In this document: piece by piece, positions 1 through 6,315 of the stretch
Numbering within the stretch: the first letter of the stretch is position 1
How the letters are laid out: each line of letters starts with the position of its first letter
Assembly (NCBI GenBank): GCA_044228695.1
Contig: JBGAUK010000096.1
Span: 1-13,571, forward strand
Direction of reading: 5' to 3'
Origin: M0108 sp044228695
GTDB lineage: Bacteria > Pseudomonadota > Gammaproteobacteria > Chromatiales > Chromatiaceae
DNA length: 13,571 nt
Position numbers and translations under genes: made by a program
Notes under the pieces: model-generated
The model's input: the letters and a program-made list of their open reading frames with translations, nothing else
What the model was told of the DNA's origin: nothing
Databases searched by the model: none

Positions 1-333
1 ACGCGGCATCATGCCCTTGACGGCATGATTGATGACCCGCTCCGGCGCCTTGGCCAGCAACTTTCCAAGATTGATGGACTTGAGGTTGCCGATGTACCCG
101 GTGTGGTGGTAGTACATCTTGTCCGCGAGTTTGTTACCCGTCACGCGGATCTTCTCGGCGTTGACGACCACGAGGTAGTCACCGGTGTCCACATGGGGGG
201 TGTAGCAAGGCTTATGCTTGCCGCGCAGCCGGCGCGCCAACTCGGTGGCAAGACGCCCGAGGGTCTTGCCTTCGGCGTCGATCAGGTACCACTCGCGGCG
301 GACCTCCGCGGGCTTGGCACTCACAGTCGTCAT
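1..333 (-). CDS. rplM: 50S ribosomal protein L13 (partial, C-terminus beyond window)
   Basis: This is the first 111 codons of ribosomal protein L13, an early-assembling protein of the large subunit that contacts 23S rRNA. The translation starts MTTVSAKPAEVRREWYLIDA and continues with family hallmarks: GKTLGRLAT, then KHKPCYTPHVDTGD, then VVNAEKIRVTGNK, YYHHTGYIG, and finally PERVINHAVKGMMPR at the window edge. L13 is usually about 142 residues, so roughly 30 residues are missing on the left. The ATG at 331-333 matches the normal family start and has a modest GGAG ribosome site about 8 nt upstream. In most proteobacteria rpsI (S9) follows rplM, so it would be expected just outside the window. 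Identification is very secure. Confidence 0.97.
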   Translation of the reverse strand, partial: MTTVSAKPAEVRREWYLIDAEGKTLGRLATELARRLRGKHKPCYTPHVDTGDYLVVVNAEKIRVTGNKLADKMYYHHTGYIGNLKSINLGKLLAKAPERVINHAVKGMMPR

Positions 334-381
334 GTCCGTTGCTCCAGGGCCTGGAAAGGGTCGGTTCGAGAAAGACGGCGG

Positions 382-410
382 ATGTTACAGGACGCCGCCC
401 CGGATGGCAA
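382..410 (-). promoter_or_regulatory. Candidate sigma-70 promoter for rplM
   Basis: On the minus strand TTGCCA (405-410, five of six matches to the -35 consensus) is followed after exactly 17 nt by TAACAT (382-387, four of six matches to the -10 consensus). It would give a leader of about 40 nt before the rplM ATG. Position, strand and spacing all fit. It lies in the 166-bp gap between the ferredoxin stop and rplM, where no other gene is apparent. This is a pattern match only. Confidence 0.45.
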
Positions 411-499
411 GGGGCCGAGATGACTGATCAGGAAGCCGGGCCCGGTTGGCCCGAAAACCCAGCTCTAAATGAGCGAGCCAGGGGTCGACAATCGGGCCC

Positions 500-814
500 T
501 CATCCCGGCAGCCGCAAGCGCTCGACGACCTGGCCGCCGATGAGATGGCGCTGCAGGATTTCCTCCAGATCCTCGCGATCAACGTAGCTATACCAGACCC
601 CCTCTGGATAGACGACGACGACGGGGCCCGAGTCGCACCGCGCCAGACAGCCCGCGCTGTTGGTCCGGACGCCACCCTCCCCGGCGATGCCGAGTTCCTT
701 GGTCCGCCCCTTGAGGTAATGGCGCAGATCCTCGGCGCCATATTGGGCGCAACACTGACTGCCGTCCTCGCGACGGTTGAGACACATGAAGACGTGATAA
801 CGGTAGTAGGACAT
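500..814 (-). CDS. (2Fe-2S) ferredoxin domain protein, thioredoxin-like fold
   Basis: This 104-residue protein starts MSYYRYHVFMCLNRREDGSQ. It has the cysteine pattern of thioredoxin-fold [2Fe-2S] ferredoxins (Aquifex Fd4 / Clostridium pasteurianum type): C11, then C22 ten residues later (next to an extra C21), then C56 and C60 in AGCLARCDSGP. The stretch VVVVYPEGVWYSYVD after the last ligands is typical of the family. It is a cytoplasmic electron carrier whose partner is unknown. The reading frame stays open far upstream to 1558, but only the part from the ATG at 814 looks like the family. A strong GGAGG lies about 11 nt before that ATG. It ends upstream of rplM on the same strand and is divergent from a GlcF-like iron-sulfur protein gene. 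The family call is secure; the physiological role is not. Confidence 0.92.
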   Translation of the reverse strand: MSYYRYHVFMCLNRREDGSQCCAQYGAEDLRHYLKGRTKELGIAGEGGVRTNSAGCLARCDSGPVVVVYPEGVWYSYVDREDLEEILQRHLIGGQVVERLRLPG

Positions 815-889
815 GATGGACCTCGCCTCCCCGGCTGAACCCTGAACGGGCGAACAGGTTACCATTAGCGGCCGGCGAAAAAACCTCTC

Positions 890-2197
890 GTGGCGCCCCT
901 CGCCCGCGCGGCGGGACGACAACCTGCCCGTAACCGGAACCGCCCCGCCCCAGTCACTCCACTCGCGCCACCCGAATACCCCTTGAACCCAGCCGACATC
1001 TCCAGGCACCTGGCCCAAACCGCCGACCGCTGCGTCCGCTGCGGCCTCTGCCTGCCACATTGCCCCACCTATCGGGAGGCGCGCCAGGAGGCCGAGTCCC
1101 CGCGCGGGCGCATTGCCCTGATCCAGGGCTGGGCCGAGGGCAACCTGGACGCCTCGCCACGCCTCCTCCATCACCTGGACAATTGTCTGGAATGCCTGGC
1201 CTGCGAGCGGGCTTGCCCCACCCTGGTGCCCTTCGGCGACCTGATGGACCAGGCCCGCGCGGCCACCTGGCGCTCGGCCCCCGCCTGGCGGCGTATCCCG
1301 CGGGCCGCCTGGCTCACAGCTCTGGCCAGCCGTGCCGGCACCACCCTCGCCGTCGGGTGCGGGCGTCTCTATCGTGGCTCCGGTCTGGCACGCCTGGCGA
1401 CCTGGGGCAGTATCCACCGCTGGCCAAGCCTGGCGGCCCTGCATCGCCTGGCCATCCAGTGCGAGCGGCTGCCCCGCCTGCCGACTTCCCCACCGGCTCG
1501 GCCCACGTCGGGGGAACGCTTCGGGCTCTTCCTCGGCTGCATCGCCCGCGCCGCCCAACCCGGCGCCATCGAGGCCAGCCTGCGTGTGATGCGGGGCCTT
1601 GGCCTAACTATCCGGGTCCCGTCCGACCAGACCTGTTGCGGCGCCCTGCACCGTCACAACGGCCTGCCCGAGGGGGCGGACCAGCGGCTGAGGCGTAACG
1701 CGAAGGCCTTTGCCGGCTTGACCGCCGTGGGCCTCGCCAGCGCCTGCGTGGCGGAACTGCGGGGCCATCCGCCCCTCGGCGCCACCCAGGACCTCTGCCG
1801 CTTATTGGCCGACCGGGACTGGCCCGCGACGGTGCGCCTGGCCCCCTTGCCGCAAGCGGTCGCGGTCCACGTCCCCTGTTCCCAGCGCAACCGGCTGGGG
1901 GATGAAGACGCGGCCTTCGCCCTGCTGCGTCGCATCCCCGGCATCAGCCTGGTCCCACTGCCCGACAACGCCTTTTGCTGTGGGGCCGCCGGAACCTACC
2001 TCCTGCAGCGCCCCGTCCTGTCCCGCGCCCTGCTGGCACCCAAGATCGCCAGCCTGGCCGCCCTGCGAGCCTCGATCCTGGTCACGACCAACACCGGCTG
2101 CGCCCTCCACCTGGCCGCGGGAGCCCGGGAGGCCGGCTTAGAGGTCGAGGTGCTGCACCCGGTAGAGTTGATCGACCGTCAAATGCGTCTCGGCTGA
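890..2197 (+). CDS. GlcF-like iron-sulfur protein with two 4Fe-4S motifs and two CCG domains
   Basis: The product has up to 435 residues and the architecture of the glycolate oxidase iron-sulfur subunit and related Fe-S reductase subunits. Two ferredoxin motifs, C48VRCGLCLPHCP and C99LECLACERACP, should each bind a 4Fe-4S cluster. Two cysteine-rich CCG domains follow: C217, C249-C250-G and C286; then C330, C363-C364-G and C404 (NTGCALHL). The first CCG domain ends CVAE rather than CxxC, so its last ligand appears missing. Such subunits pass electrons from a flavin dehydrogenase to the quinone pool or another carrier, but no flavin subunit (GlcD/GlcE type) is encoded here, so the substrate is unknown. 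The start is uncertain. The GTG at 890 gives an R/P-rich N-terminal extension with no clear ribosome site. An in-frame TTG at 983 (LNPADISRHL) fits related proteins better in length but also lacks one. Confidence 0.85.
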   Translation: MAPLARAAGRQPARNRNRPAPVTPLAPPEYPLNPADISRHLAQTADRCVRCGLCLPHCPTYREARQEAESPRGRIALIQGWAEGNLDASPRLLHHLDNCLECLACERACPTLVPFGDLMDQARAATWRSAPAWRRIPRAAWLTALASRAGTTLAVGCGRLYRGSGLARLATWGSIHRWPSLAALHRLAIQCERLPRLPTSPPARPTSGERFGLFLGCIARAAQPGAIEASLRVMRGLGLTIRVPSDQTCCGALHRHNGLPEGADQRLRRNAKAFAGLTAVGLASACVAELRGHPPLGATQDLCRLLADRDWPATVRLAPLPQAVAVHVPCSQRNRLGDEDAAFALLRRIPGISLVPLPDNAFCCGAAGTYLLQRPVLSRALLAPKIASLAALRASILVTTNTGCALHLAAGAREAGLEVEVLHPVELIDRQMRLG

Positions 2198-2252
2198 TCA
2201 GGCGGGCTGGGCCGAGGAGGAGGCGCCCGGCTATCGCCATGCCAGGAACCCC

Positions 2253-2291
2253 GGCCCAGGCCGAGGGCGGATGCCGGCCCTCCCCTGGGCC
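2253..2291. other. Strong interrupted stem-loop between the GlcF-like gene and coq7
   Basis: GGCCCAGG (2253-2260) pairs with CCTGGGCC (2284-2291). Inside it GAGGGC (2263-2268) pairs with GCCCTC (2277-2282), leaving a small 2x1 internal loop and an 8-nt terminal loop. The 14 base pairs are almost all G-C. It begins 56 bp after the stop of the GlcF-like gene. No T-run follows, so it is not a classical intrinsic terminator; it could stabilise an mRNA end or assist termination. The rest of the 183-bp gap shows nothing else clear. Confidence 0.4.
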
Positions 2292-2380
2292 GCAAGGATA
2301 CGGTAGGCTATGGCCCATCCCCGCCAGGGACCCCTATCGGGCCCCGGGCGCCCCCTTGCCGAGAGACGCCATCAACCGCC

Positions 2381-3025
2381 ATGAACAACCGTGATTACAC
2401 CCCTCTAGATCGTTTTCTGATGGGCCTGGACCAGGGGGTCCGCACCCTCTTCGGTCCGCCTCAGGTCACGGAGCGTCCCAGTCCCGCCTCCGATCTCCCC
2501 GATACCGAACTGGGCGAGCGGGAACGGCGCCACGTGGCGCGCCTGATGCGCATCAACCACACCGGGGAGGTCTGTGCCCAGGGCCTTTACCAAGGTCAGG
2601 CCCTGACAGCACACCTGGAGGAGACCCGCGCCAGCATGGCCCGCTCGGCGCAGGAGGAAAACGATCACCTGGCTTGGTGCGAGCACCGCATCAAGGAGCT
2701 GGGAGACCGCAAAAGCCTGCTCAATCCCCTCTGGTATGCCAGTTCCCTGGCGATCGGCGCCGCCGCCGGCCTAGCGGGGGACAAGTGGAGCCTCGGCTTT
2801 GTGACGGAGACGGAACGTCAGGTCGAGAGCCATCTCGCAGGGCACCTGGAGGAGGTACCGACCGATGACCTCAAGACGCGGGCCATCCTGGAACGGATGC
2901 AGGCCGACGAGATCCACCATGCCGAACTGGCCCAGGCCGCCGGCGGCGTCGAATTGCCGGCCCCGGTCAAGCTTGCCATGAAGCTGACGGCCAAGGTCAT
3001 GACCAGCACGGTTTACTGGGTTTGA
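2381..3025 (+). CDS. coq7: Coq7-type 3-demethoxyubiquinol hydroxylase
   Basis: Coq7 is the di-iron monooxygenase that hydroxylates 2-polyprenyl-3-methyl-6-methoxy-1,4-benzoquinol at the penultimate step of ubiquinone synthesis, associated with the inner membrane. The 214-residue length is normal for the bacterial family. The ferritin-like ligand set is visible: E63 in RINHTGEVCAQ, E93 and H96 in EENDHL, E145 in TETERQVESHL, and E177 and H180 in ADEIHHAEL. The protein begins MNNRDYTPLDRFLMGLD, as in other gammaproteobacterial Coq7 proteins, which supports the ATG at 2381. The ribosome site is weak (GAGAGA about 14 nt upstream). The gene converges on the OsmC-family gene with 12 bp between stops. 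Its presence implies use of Coq7 rather than the flavin enzyme UbiF and fits a ubiquinone-based aerobic chain. Confidence 0.97.
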   Translation: MNNRDYTPLDRFLMGLDQGVRTLFGPPQVTERPSPASDLPDTELGERERRHVARLMRINHTGEVCAQGLYQGQALTAHLEETRASMARSAQEENDHLAWCEHRIKELGDRKSLLNPLWYASSLAIGAAAGLAGDKWSLGFVTETERQVESHLAGHLEEVPTDDLKTRAILERMQADEIHHAELAQAAGGVELPAPVKLAMKLTAKVMTSTVYWV

Positions 3026-3037
3026 CGGGACGGGCGC

Positions 3038-3454
3038 TCAGGCCGCGCGGATTTCGAAGTCGTGGGTGATTTGGGCGGTGGCCCCCAGCATGATGGAGGC
3101 GGAGCAATATTTCTCGGCGCTCAGGGCGATGGCACGTTCGACATGTTTCTCGCTCAGATTCCTGCCGGTTAGGATGAAGTGGACATGGATGCGGGTGAAG
3201 ACCTTGGGATCCTCCTCGGCCCGCTGGGCATCCAATTCCACCTCGCAGCCGGTCACCTCCTGGCGCGCCTTGCGCAGGATGGAGAGGACGTCAAACTCGG
3301 TGCAGCCCCCCATGCCGAGCAGGAGCAGTTCCATGGGCCTGGGGCCTAGATTACGGCCACCATGATCCGGGGGACCATCCATGACCAGGGCATGGCCGCT
3401 GGGCGATTCCCCGACCATGGTCACCCCGTCCAGCCATTTAACACGTGCTTTCAT
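3038..3454 (-). CDS. yhfA: OsmC family protein, YhfA-like
   Basis: This 138-residue protein closely resembles E. coli YhfA, a member of the OsmC/Ohr superfamily. It starts MKARVKWLDGVTMVGESPSG, followed by PMELLLLGMGGCTEFDVLSI, and later LSAEKYCSASIML. The two conserved cysteines of the OsmC fold are C51 (GGCTEFD) and C117 (KYCSAS). OsmC and Ohr proteins reduce organic peroxides through such a cysteine pair; the function of the YhfA branch is not established, so peroxidase activity is inference. An AAGAGG ribosome site sits 5-6 nt before the ATG at 3454, and the start agrees with YhfA. It converges on coq7 and seems to have its own promoter. Confidence 0.93.
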   Translation of the reverse strand: MKARVKWLDGVTMVGESPSGHALVMDGPPDHGGRNLGPRPMELLLLGMGGCTEFDVLSILRKARQEVTGCEVELDAQRAEEDPKVFTRIHVHFILTGRNLSEKHVERAIALSAEKYCSASIMLGATAQITHDFEIRAA

Positions 3455-3512
3455 ATCAGCCTCTTGGATTTAAGGGTGGAGGGGGCCGCGCCCGCCCCGC
3501 CCGCTGGCGGCA

Positions 3513-3518
3513 ATTATA
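3513..3518 (-). promoter_or_regulatory. Candidate -10 element (TATAAT) upstream of the OsmC-family gene
   Basis: A perfect TATAAT occurs on the minus strand, about 59 bp before the OsmC-family ATG, in otherwise very GC-rich DNA. I see no good -35 hexamer at 16-18 nt; the best upstream match, GAGACC, is too far. If it is used, an activator or an extended -10 might compensate. The predicted leader would be about 50 nt. Confidence 0.35.
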
Positions 3519-3560
3519 CCCACCACACCTGCGTTTTCGGTCTCCCGAGCCGGGTGGTTT

Positions 3561-3630
3561 CTGACGGGGGACGCCGTGAATACGTCCCTGTAGGCTTGGC
3601 GACAGCATCCCTGCTGTCGACACCCCCGCC
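3561..3630. repeat. Compact multi-hairpin element, probable dispersed intergenic repeat
   Basis: Two adjacent stem-loops are enclosed by an outer pairing. GGGACG (3568-3573) pairs with CGTCCC (3583-3588), and GACAGCA (3601-3607) pairs with TGCTGTC (3612-3618) across a 4-nt loop. Flanking CGGGGG (3565-3570) can alternatively pair with CCCCCG (3623-3628) to close the whole unit. From memory, similar sequence (GGGACGCCGTGAATACGTCC, then TAGGCT, then a GACAGCATCC-type hairpin) recurs between genes in several gammaproteobacterial genomes; I could not check this. Only one copy is in the window. It lies in the 273-bp gap between the OsmC-family gene and trpC, which otherwise holds only the TATAAT site. 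Confidence 0.5.
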
Positions 3631-3727
3631 AGCCCCCACCCGGCCCTCCTGCGATAGGCCGGCGAGTGACCAGTGGGCCCTGCCGGAACCGCATCAAGCC
3701 TGAACGCCGCCGAGCAGCCTGGCCCGG

Positions 3728-4531
3728 TCAGGGCCCCGCGAACAGGCGGCGCAATTCCGCCCCGGGGTCGTCCGCGCGCATGAAGGCTTCGCCGACGAGG
3801 AAGGCATGGACACCTTGGGCGCGCATCCGGGCCACTTGGGCGCGGTCGAGAATGCCGCTCTCGGTGACCAGGAGCCTCCCCAGGGGGATGGCGTCGATTA
3901 GGCCCAAGGTGGTGTCCAGGCTCACCTGGAAACTGCGCAGATCGCGGTTGTTGATGCCGATCAGCCGCCCAGGCAGGGGCAGGGCCCGCTCCAGCTCCGC
4001 GCGGTCGTGGACCTCGATCAGGACATCCAGGCCCAGGGATAGCGCCAGGGCATTCAGGTCCCGCATCTCAGCATCGGTCAGGCAGGCGGCGATCAGCAGG
4101 ATGCAATCCGCCCCCAGGACCCGGGCCTCCAGCACCTGGTAGGGGTCCAGGATGAAGTCCTTGCGGATGACCGGCAGGGCGCAGGCGGCGCGGGCCTCCC
4201 GCAGGTAGTCGTCACAGCCCTGGAAAAAATCCACGTCGGTGAGGACCGAGAGACAGGCCGCCCCGCCGCGCTCGTAGCTCAGGGCAATCTCGGCCGGATG
4301 GAAATCCGCCCGCAGTATGCCCTTACTCGGCGATGCCTTCTTGATCTCGGCAATCACCGCCGGCAGCCCGGCGTCCACCTTGGCCACCAGTGCAGCGGCA
4401 AAGCCCCGGGTGGGGGAGGCGCCAGCCAGCTCCGCCTCCAAGCTGTGTAGGGACCGGCGCTGGCGGCGCTCGGCCACCTCCACCGCCTTGCGGTCCATGA
4501 TCTTTCTGAGGATGTCCGGGATCTCGGCCAT
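3728..4531 (-). CDS. trpC: Indole-3-glycerol-phosphate synthase
   Basis: TrpC closes the indole ring by converting carboxyphenylaminodeoxyribulose phosphate to indole-3-glycerol phosphate in tryptophan synthesis. The 267-residue (beta/alpha)8 barrel carries the family motifs in order: AEIKKASPSKG (61-71, with the catalytic Glu and Lys), SVLTD (96-100), RKDFI (123-127), IGINNRDL (191-198), TESGI (223-227) and FLVGEAF (244-250). I chose the ATG at 4531, giving MAEIPDILRKIMDRK, which matches usual TrpC N-termini and leaves 22 bp after the trpD stop. The frame is also open to a TTG at 4561 that would overlap trpD by 8 bp and add ten atypical residues. It is monofunctional, not fused to TrpF. It is the last gene of a trpG-trpD-trpC run and very likely co-transcribed with trpD. 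Confidence 0.96.
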   Translation of the reverse strand: MAEIPDILRKIMDRKAVEVAERRQRRSLHSLEAELAGASPTRGFAAALVAKVDAGLPAVIAEIKKASPSKGILRADFHPAEIALSYERGGAACLSVLTDVDFFQGCDDYLREARAACALPVIRKDFILDPYQVLEARVLGADCILLIAACLTDAEMRDLNALALSLGLDVLIEVHDRAELERALPLPGRLIGINNRDLRSFQVSLDTTLGLIDAIPLGRLLVTESGILDRAQVARMRAQGVHAFLVGEAFMRADDPGAELRRLFAGP

Positions 4532-4553
4532 GCTTGTCGCGTCCACCCGGGGC

Positions 4554-5630
4554 TTAGGCAAAACCTTGGGTCAGGGACACCAGCCGCTCGAAGCGGTGGC
4601 GGGCCTCACCGCTGTCGATGGCCGCTCCCGCCCAGCGCACCCCCTCCGCCAGGCTGTCAGTGACACCAGACACATAGATCGCCGCCCCGGCATTGAGGAG
4701 CACGATATCCCGGGCCGGGCCGGGCTGGCCAGCCAGGACGGCCTTGAGCAACTTCAGGCTATCGGCGGGGCCTGTCACCCGGATGGCGTCCAGAGGAGCG
4801 CGCGCCAGGCCATAGTCCTCGGGCCGCAGGGTGAAGCGCAGGATCTCCCCACCCTTGAGCTCGGCGACCTCGGTGTTGTCGCCAATGCTGATCTCGTCCA
4901 GGCCATCGCGGGAATGGACGACCATGACATGATGGCTGCCCAGGCGTTGCAGGACCTCCGCCAAGGGGATCAGCAACTCCTCGCCGAAGACGCCGAGGAC
5001 CTGGTTGGGTACGCCCGCGGGGTTGGTCAAGGGCCCCAGAATATTGAAGAGGGTCCGCACCCCCAGTTCCCGGCGGGGGGCAATGGCGTGTTTCATGGCG
5101 CCATGATGGCCCGGGGCAAACATGAAGCCGACGCCGCAATCGCGCACGCACTGGGCGACCTGGGCGGGGGTCAGGTCGAGCCGGACACCCGCCGCCTCCA
5201 GGACGTCGGCGCTGCCGGACCGGCTGGAGACCGAGCGGTTGCCGTGCTTGGCCACGTGACAGCCCGCCGCCGCCGCCACGAACATGCTGGCGGTGGAGAC
5301 GTTGAAGGTACCCGCGCCATCACCGCCAGTGCCGACGATGTCCACGGCCCGGCCCAGACGGGGCCTCTCCAGATCGAGGGTGCCATCGACGATGTCCACC
5401 GCGTCCTCGAAGTCATGCAGGTCCACCGGCGTGGCCAGTGCCCGCATCACGGCGGCGGCGGCGGTGATCTCGGTGACCGTCTCGCCCTTCATGCGCAGGG
5501 CCACCAGGAAGCCGGCGATCTGCGCCGGTGTCGCCCCGCCAGTCATGATGAGTTGCATGACGGCGGTCATCTCGGGGTGCGTCAGGTCATGGCGCTCGAT
5601 GACCTTGGCGATCGCCTGCTTGATATCCAC
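4554..5630 (-). CDS. trpD: Anthranilate phosphoribosyltransferase
   Basis: TrpD transfers phosphoribose from PRPP to anthranilate, the second committed step of tryptophan synthesis. Family motifs are clear: GTGGDGAGTFNVSTAS (100-115, PRPP and anthranilate site), KHGNRSVSSRSGSADVLE (128-145), GFMFAPGHHGAMKH (168-181), RTLFNILGPLTNPAG (192-206) and VVHSRDGLDE (237-246). The start is taken as GTG at 5630, giving MDIKQAIAKVIERHDL, the usual TrpD beginning. A TAGGAGG ribosome site is 9 nt before that GTG but directly abuts an upstream in-frame ATG at 5639, too close for that ATG. From the GTG the protein has 358 residues. It is slightly long because an extra segment of about 18 residues, bounded by two copies of AVDIV, precedes GTGGDG. 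It lies 103 bp after trpG and 22 bp before trpC. Confidence 0.95.
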   Translation of the reverse strand: MDIKQAIAKVIERHDLTHPEMTAVMQLIMTGGATPAQIAGFLVALRMKGETVTEITAAAAVMRALATPVDLHDFEDAVDIVDGTLDLERPRLGRAVDIVGTGGDGAGTFNVSTASMFVAAAAGCHVAKHGNRSVSSRSGSADVLEAAGVRLDLTPAQVAQCVRDCGVGFMFAPGHHGAMKHAIAPRRELGVRTLFNILGPLTNPAGVPNQVLGVFGEELLIPLAEVLQRLGSHHVMVVHSRDGLDEISIGDNTEVAELKGGEILRFTLRPEDYGLARAPLDAIRVTGPADSLKLLKAVLAGQPGPARDIVLLNAGAAIYVSGVTDSLAEGVRWAGAAIDSGEARHRFERLVSLTQGFA

Positions 5631-5639
5631 GGCTGTCAT

Positions 5640-5646
5640 CCTCCTA
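5640..5646 (-). promoter_or_regulatory. Shine-Dalgarno TAGGAGG that decides the trpD start
   Basis: TAGGAGG on the minus strand touches the ATG at 5637-5639 with no spacer but is 9 nt from the GTG at 5628-5630. Normal spacing and the family N-terminus (MDIK...) both favour the GTG as the real trpD start. Confidence 0.7.
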
Positions 5647-5733
5647 AAGTTTTACGAGTGGTTGCCGCGCGCTCACGGGGCCGAGCGGCCCTCATCAAGG
5701 GGCAAGGCGGGGCCAGGGCCGGGCGCGCCGCGG

Positions 5734-6315
5734 TTACCGATCTTCCAGAAAATTGCGCAGCAACTCATGGCCTTGCTGCGTGAGAATGGATTCCGGATGG
5801 AACTGCACCCCCTGCACCGGCAGTTCGCGATGGCGCAGGCCCATGATCTCGTCGCGCCCGCCCGCCGGGGTACGGGTCCAGGCCGTCACCTCCAGGCAAG
5901 CCGGCAAGGTTGCGGCCTCCACCACCAGTGAATGATAACGCGTGGCCTGGAAGGGCTGGCCGAGCCCGGAAAAGACCCCCGTATCGGCATGATAGATGGG
6001 GGAGGTCTTGCCGTGCATGACCTGGCGCGCCTTGACGACCTGGCCCCCAAAGGCATGGCCGATGGACTGATGCCCCAGGCAAACGCCCAGGATGGGCACC
6101 CGCCTGGCGAACTCGCGGATCAGCGGCACCGAGATGCCCGCCTCCATCGGCGTACAGGGCCCCGGGGAGACCACGATGCGCTCCGGTGCCAAGGCCGCCA
6201 CGCCCGCCAGGTCGATCTCGTCGTTACGATAAACCCGTACCTCGACCCCCAGCTCCCCCAGATACTGAACCAGGTTATAGGTAAAGGAATCGTAGTTATC
6301 GATCATTAGCAGCAT
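5734..6315 (-). CDS. trpG: Anthranilate synthase component II (glutamine amidotransferase)
   Basis: This class I glutamine amidotransferase supplies ammonia to TrpE for making anthranilate from chorismate. The 193-residue protein starts MLLMIDNYDSFTYNLVQY, typical of TrpG/PabA. It has the oxyanion-hole region VVSPGPCTP (48-56), the nucleophile C79 in GVCLGHQ, the stretch RYHSLVV (126-132), and the catalytic H173 and E175 in QFHPES. The ATG at 6315 matches family starts, and a modest AAGG site lies about 13 nt upstream. The same subunit could also serve PabB in folate synthesis. trpE is not adjacent: the gene upstream is a divergent membrane phosphatase fusion. No leader peptide with tandem Trp codons is visible upstream, so classical attenuation is not supported. 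Confidence 0.95.
   Translation of the reverse strand: MLLMIDNYDSFTYNLVQYLGELGVEVRVYRNDEIDLAGVAALAPERIVVSPGPCTPMEAGISVPLIREFARRVPILGVCLGHQSIGHAFGGQVVKARQVMHGKTSPIYHADTGVFSGLGQPFQATRYHSLVVEAATLPACLEVTAWTRTPAGGRDEIMGLRHRELPVQGVQFHPESILTQQGHELLRNFLEDR

Noticed and set aside
815..1558. Upstream extension of the ferredoxin frame to give a 352-residue protein
   Set aside because: The extension is antisense to the GlcF-like gene and has no family similarity. The ATG at 814 has a GGAGG and the normal ferredoxin start.
4317..5783. A 488-residue plus-strand open frame opposite trpC, trpD and trpG
   Set aside because: Low-complexity shadow composition with no recognisable motif, while the minus strand encodes unmistakable Trp enzymes.
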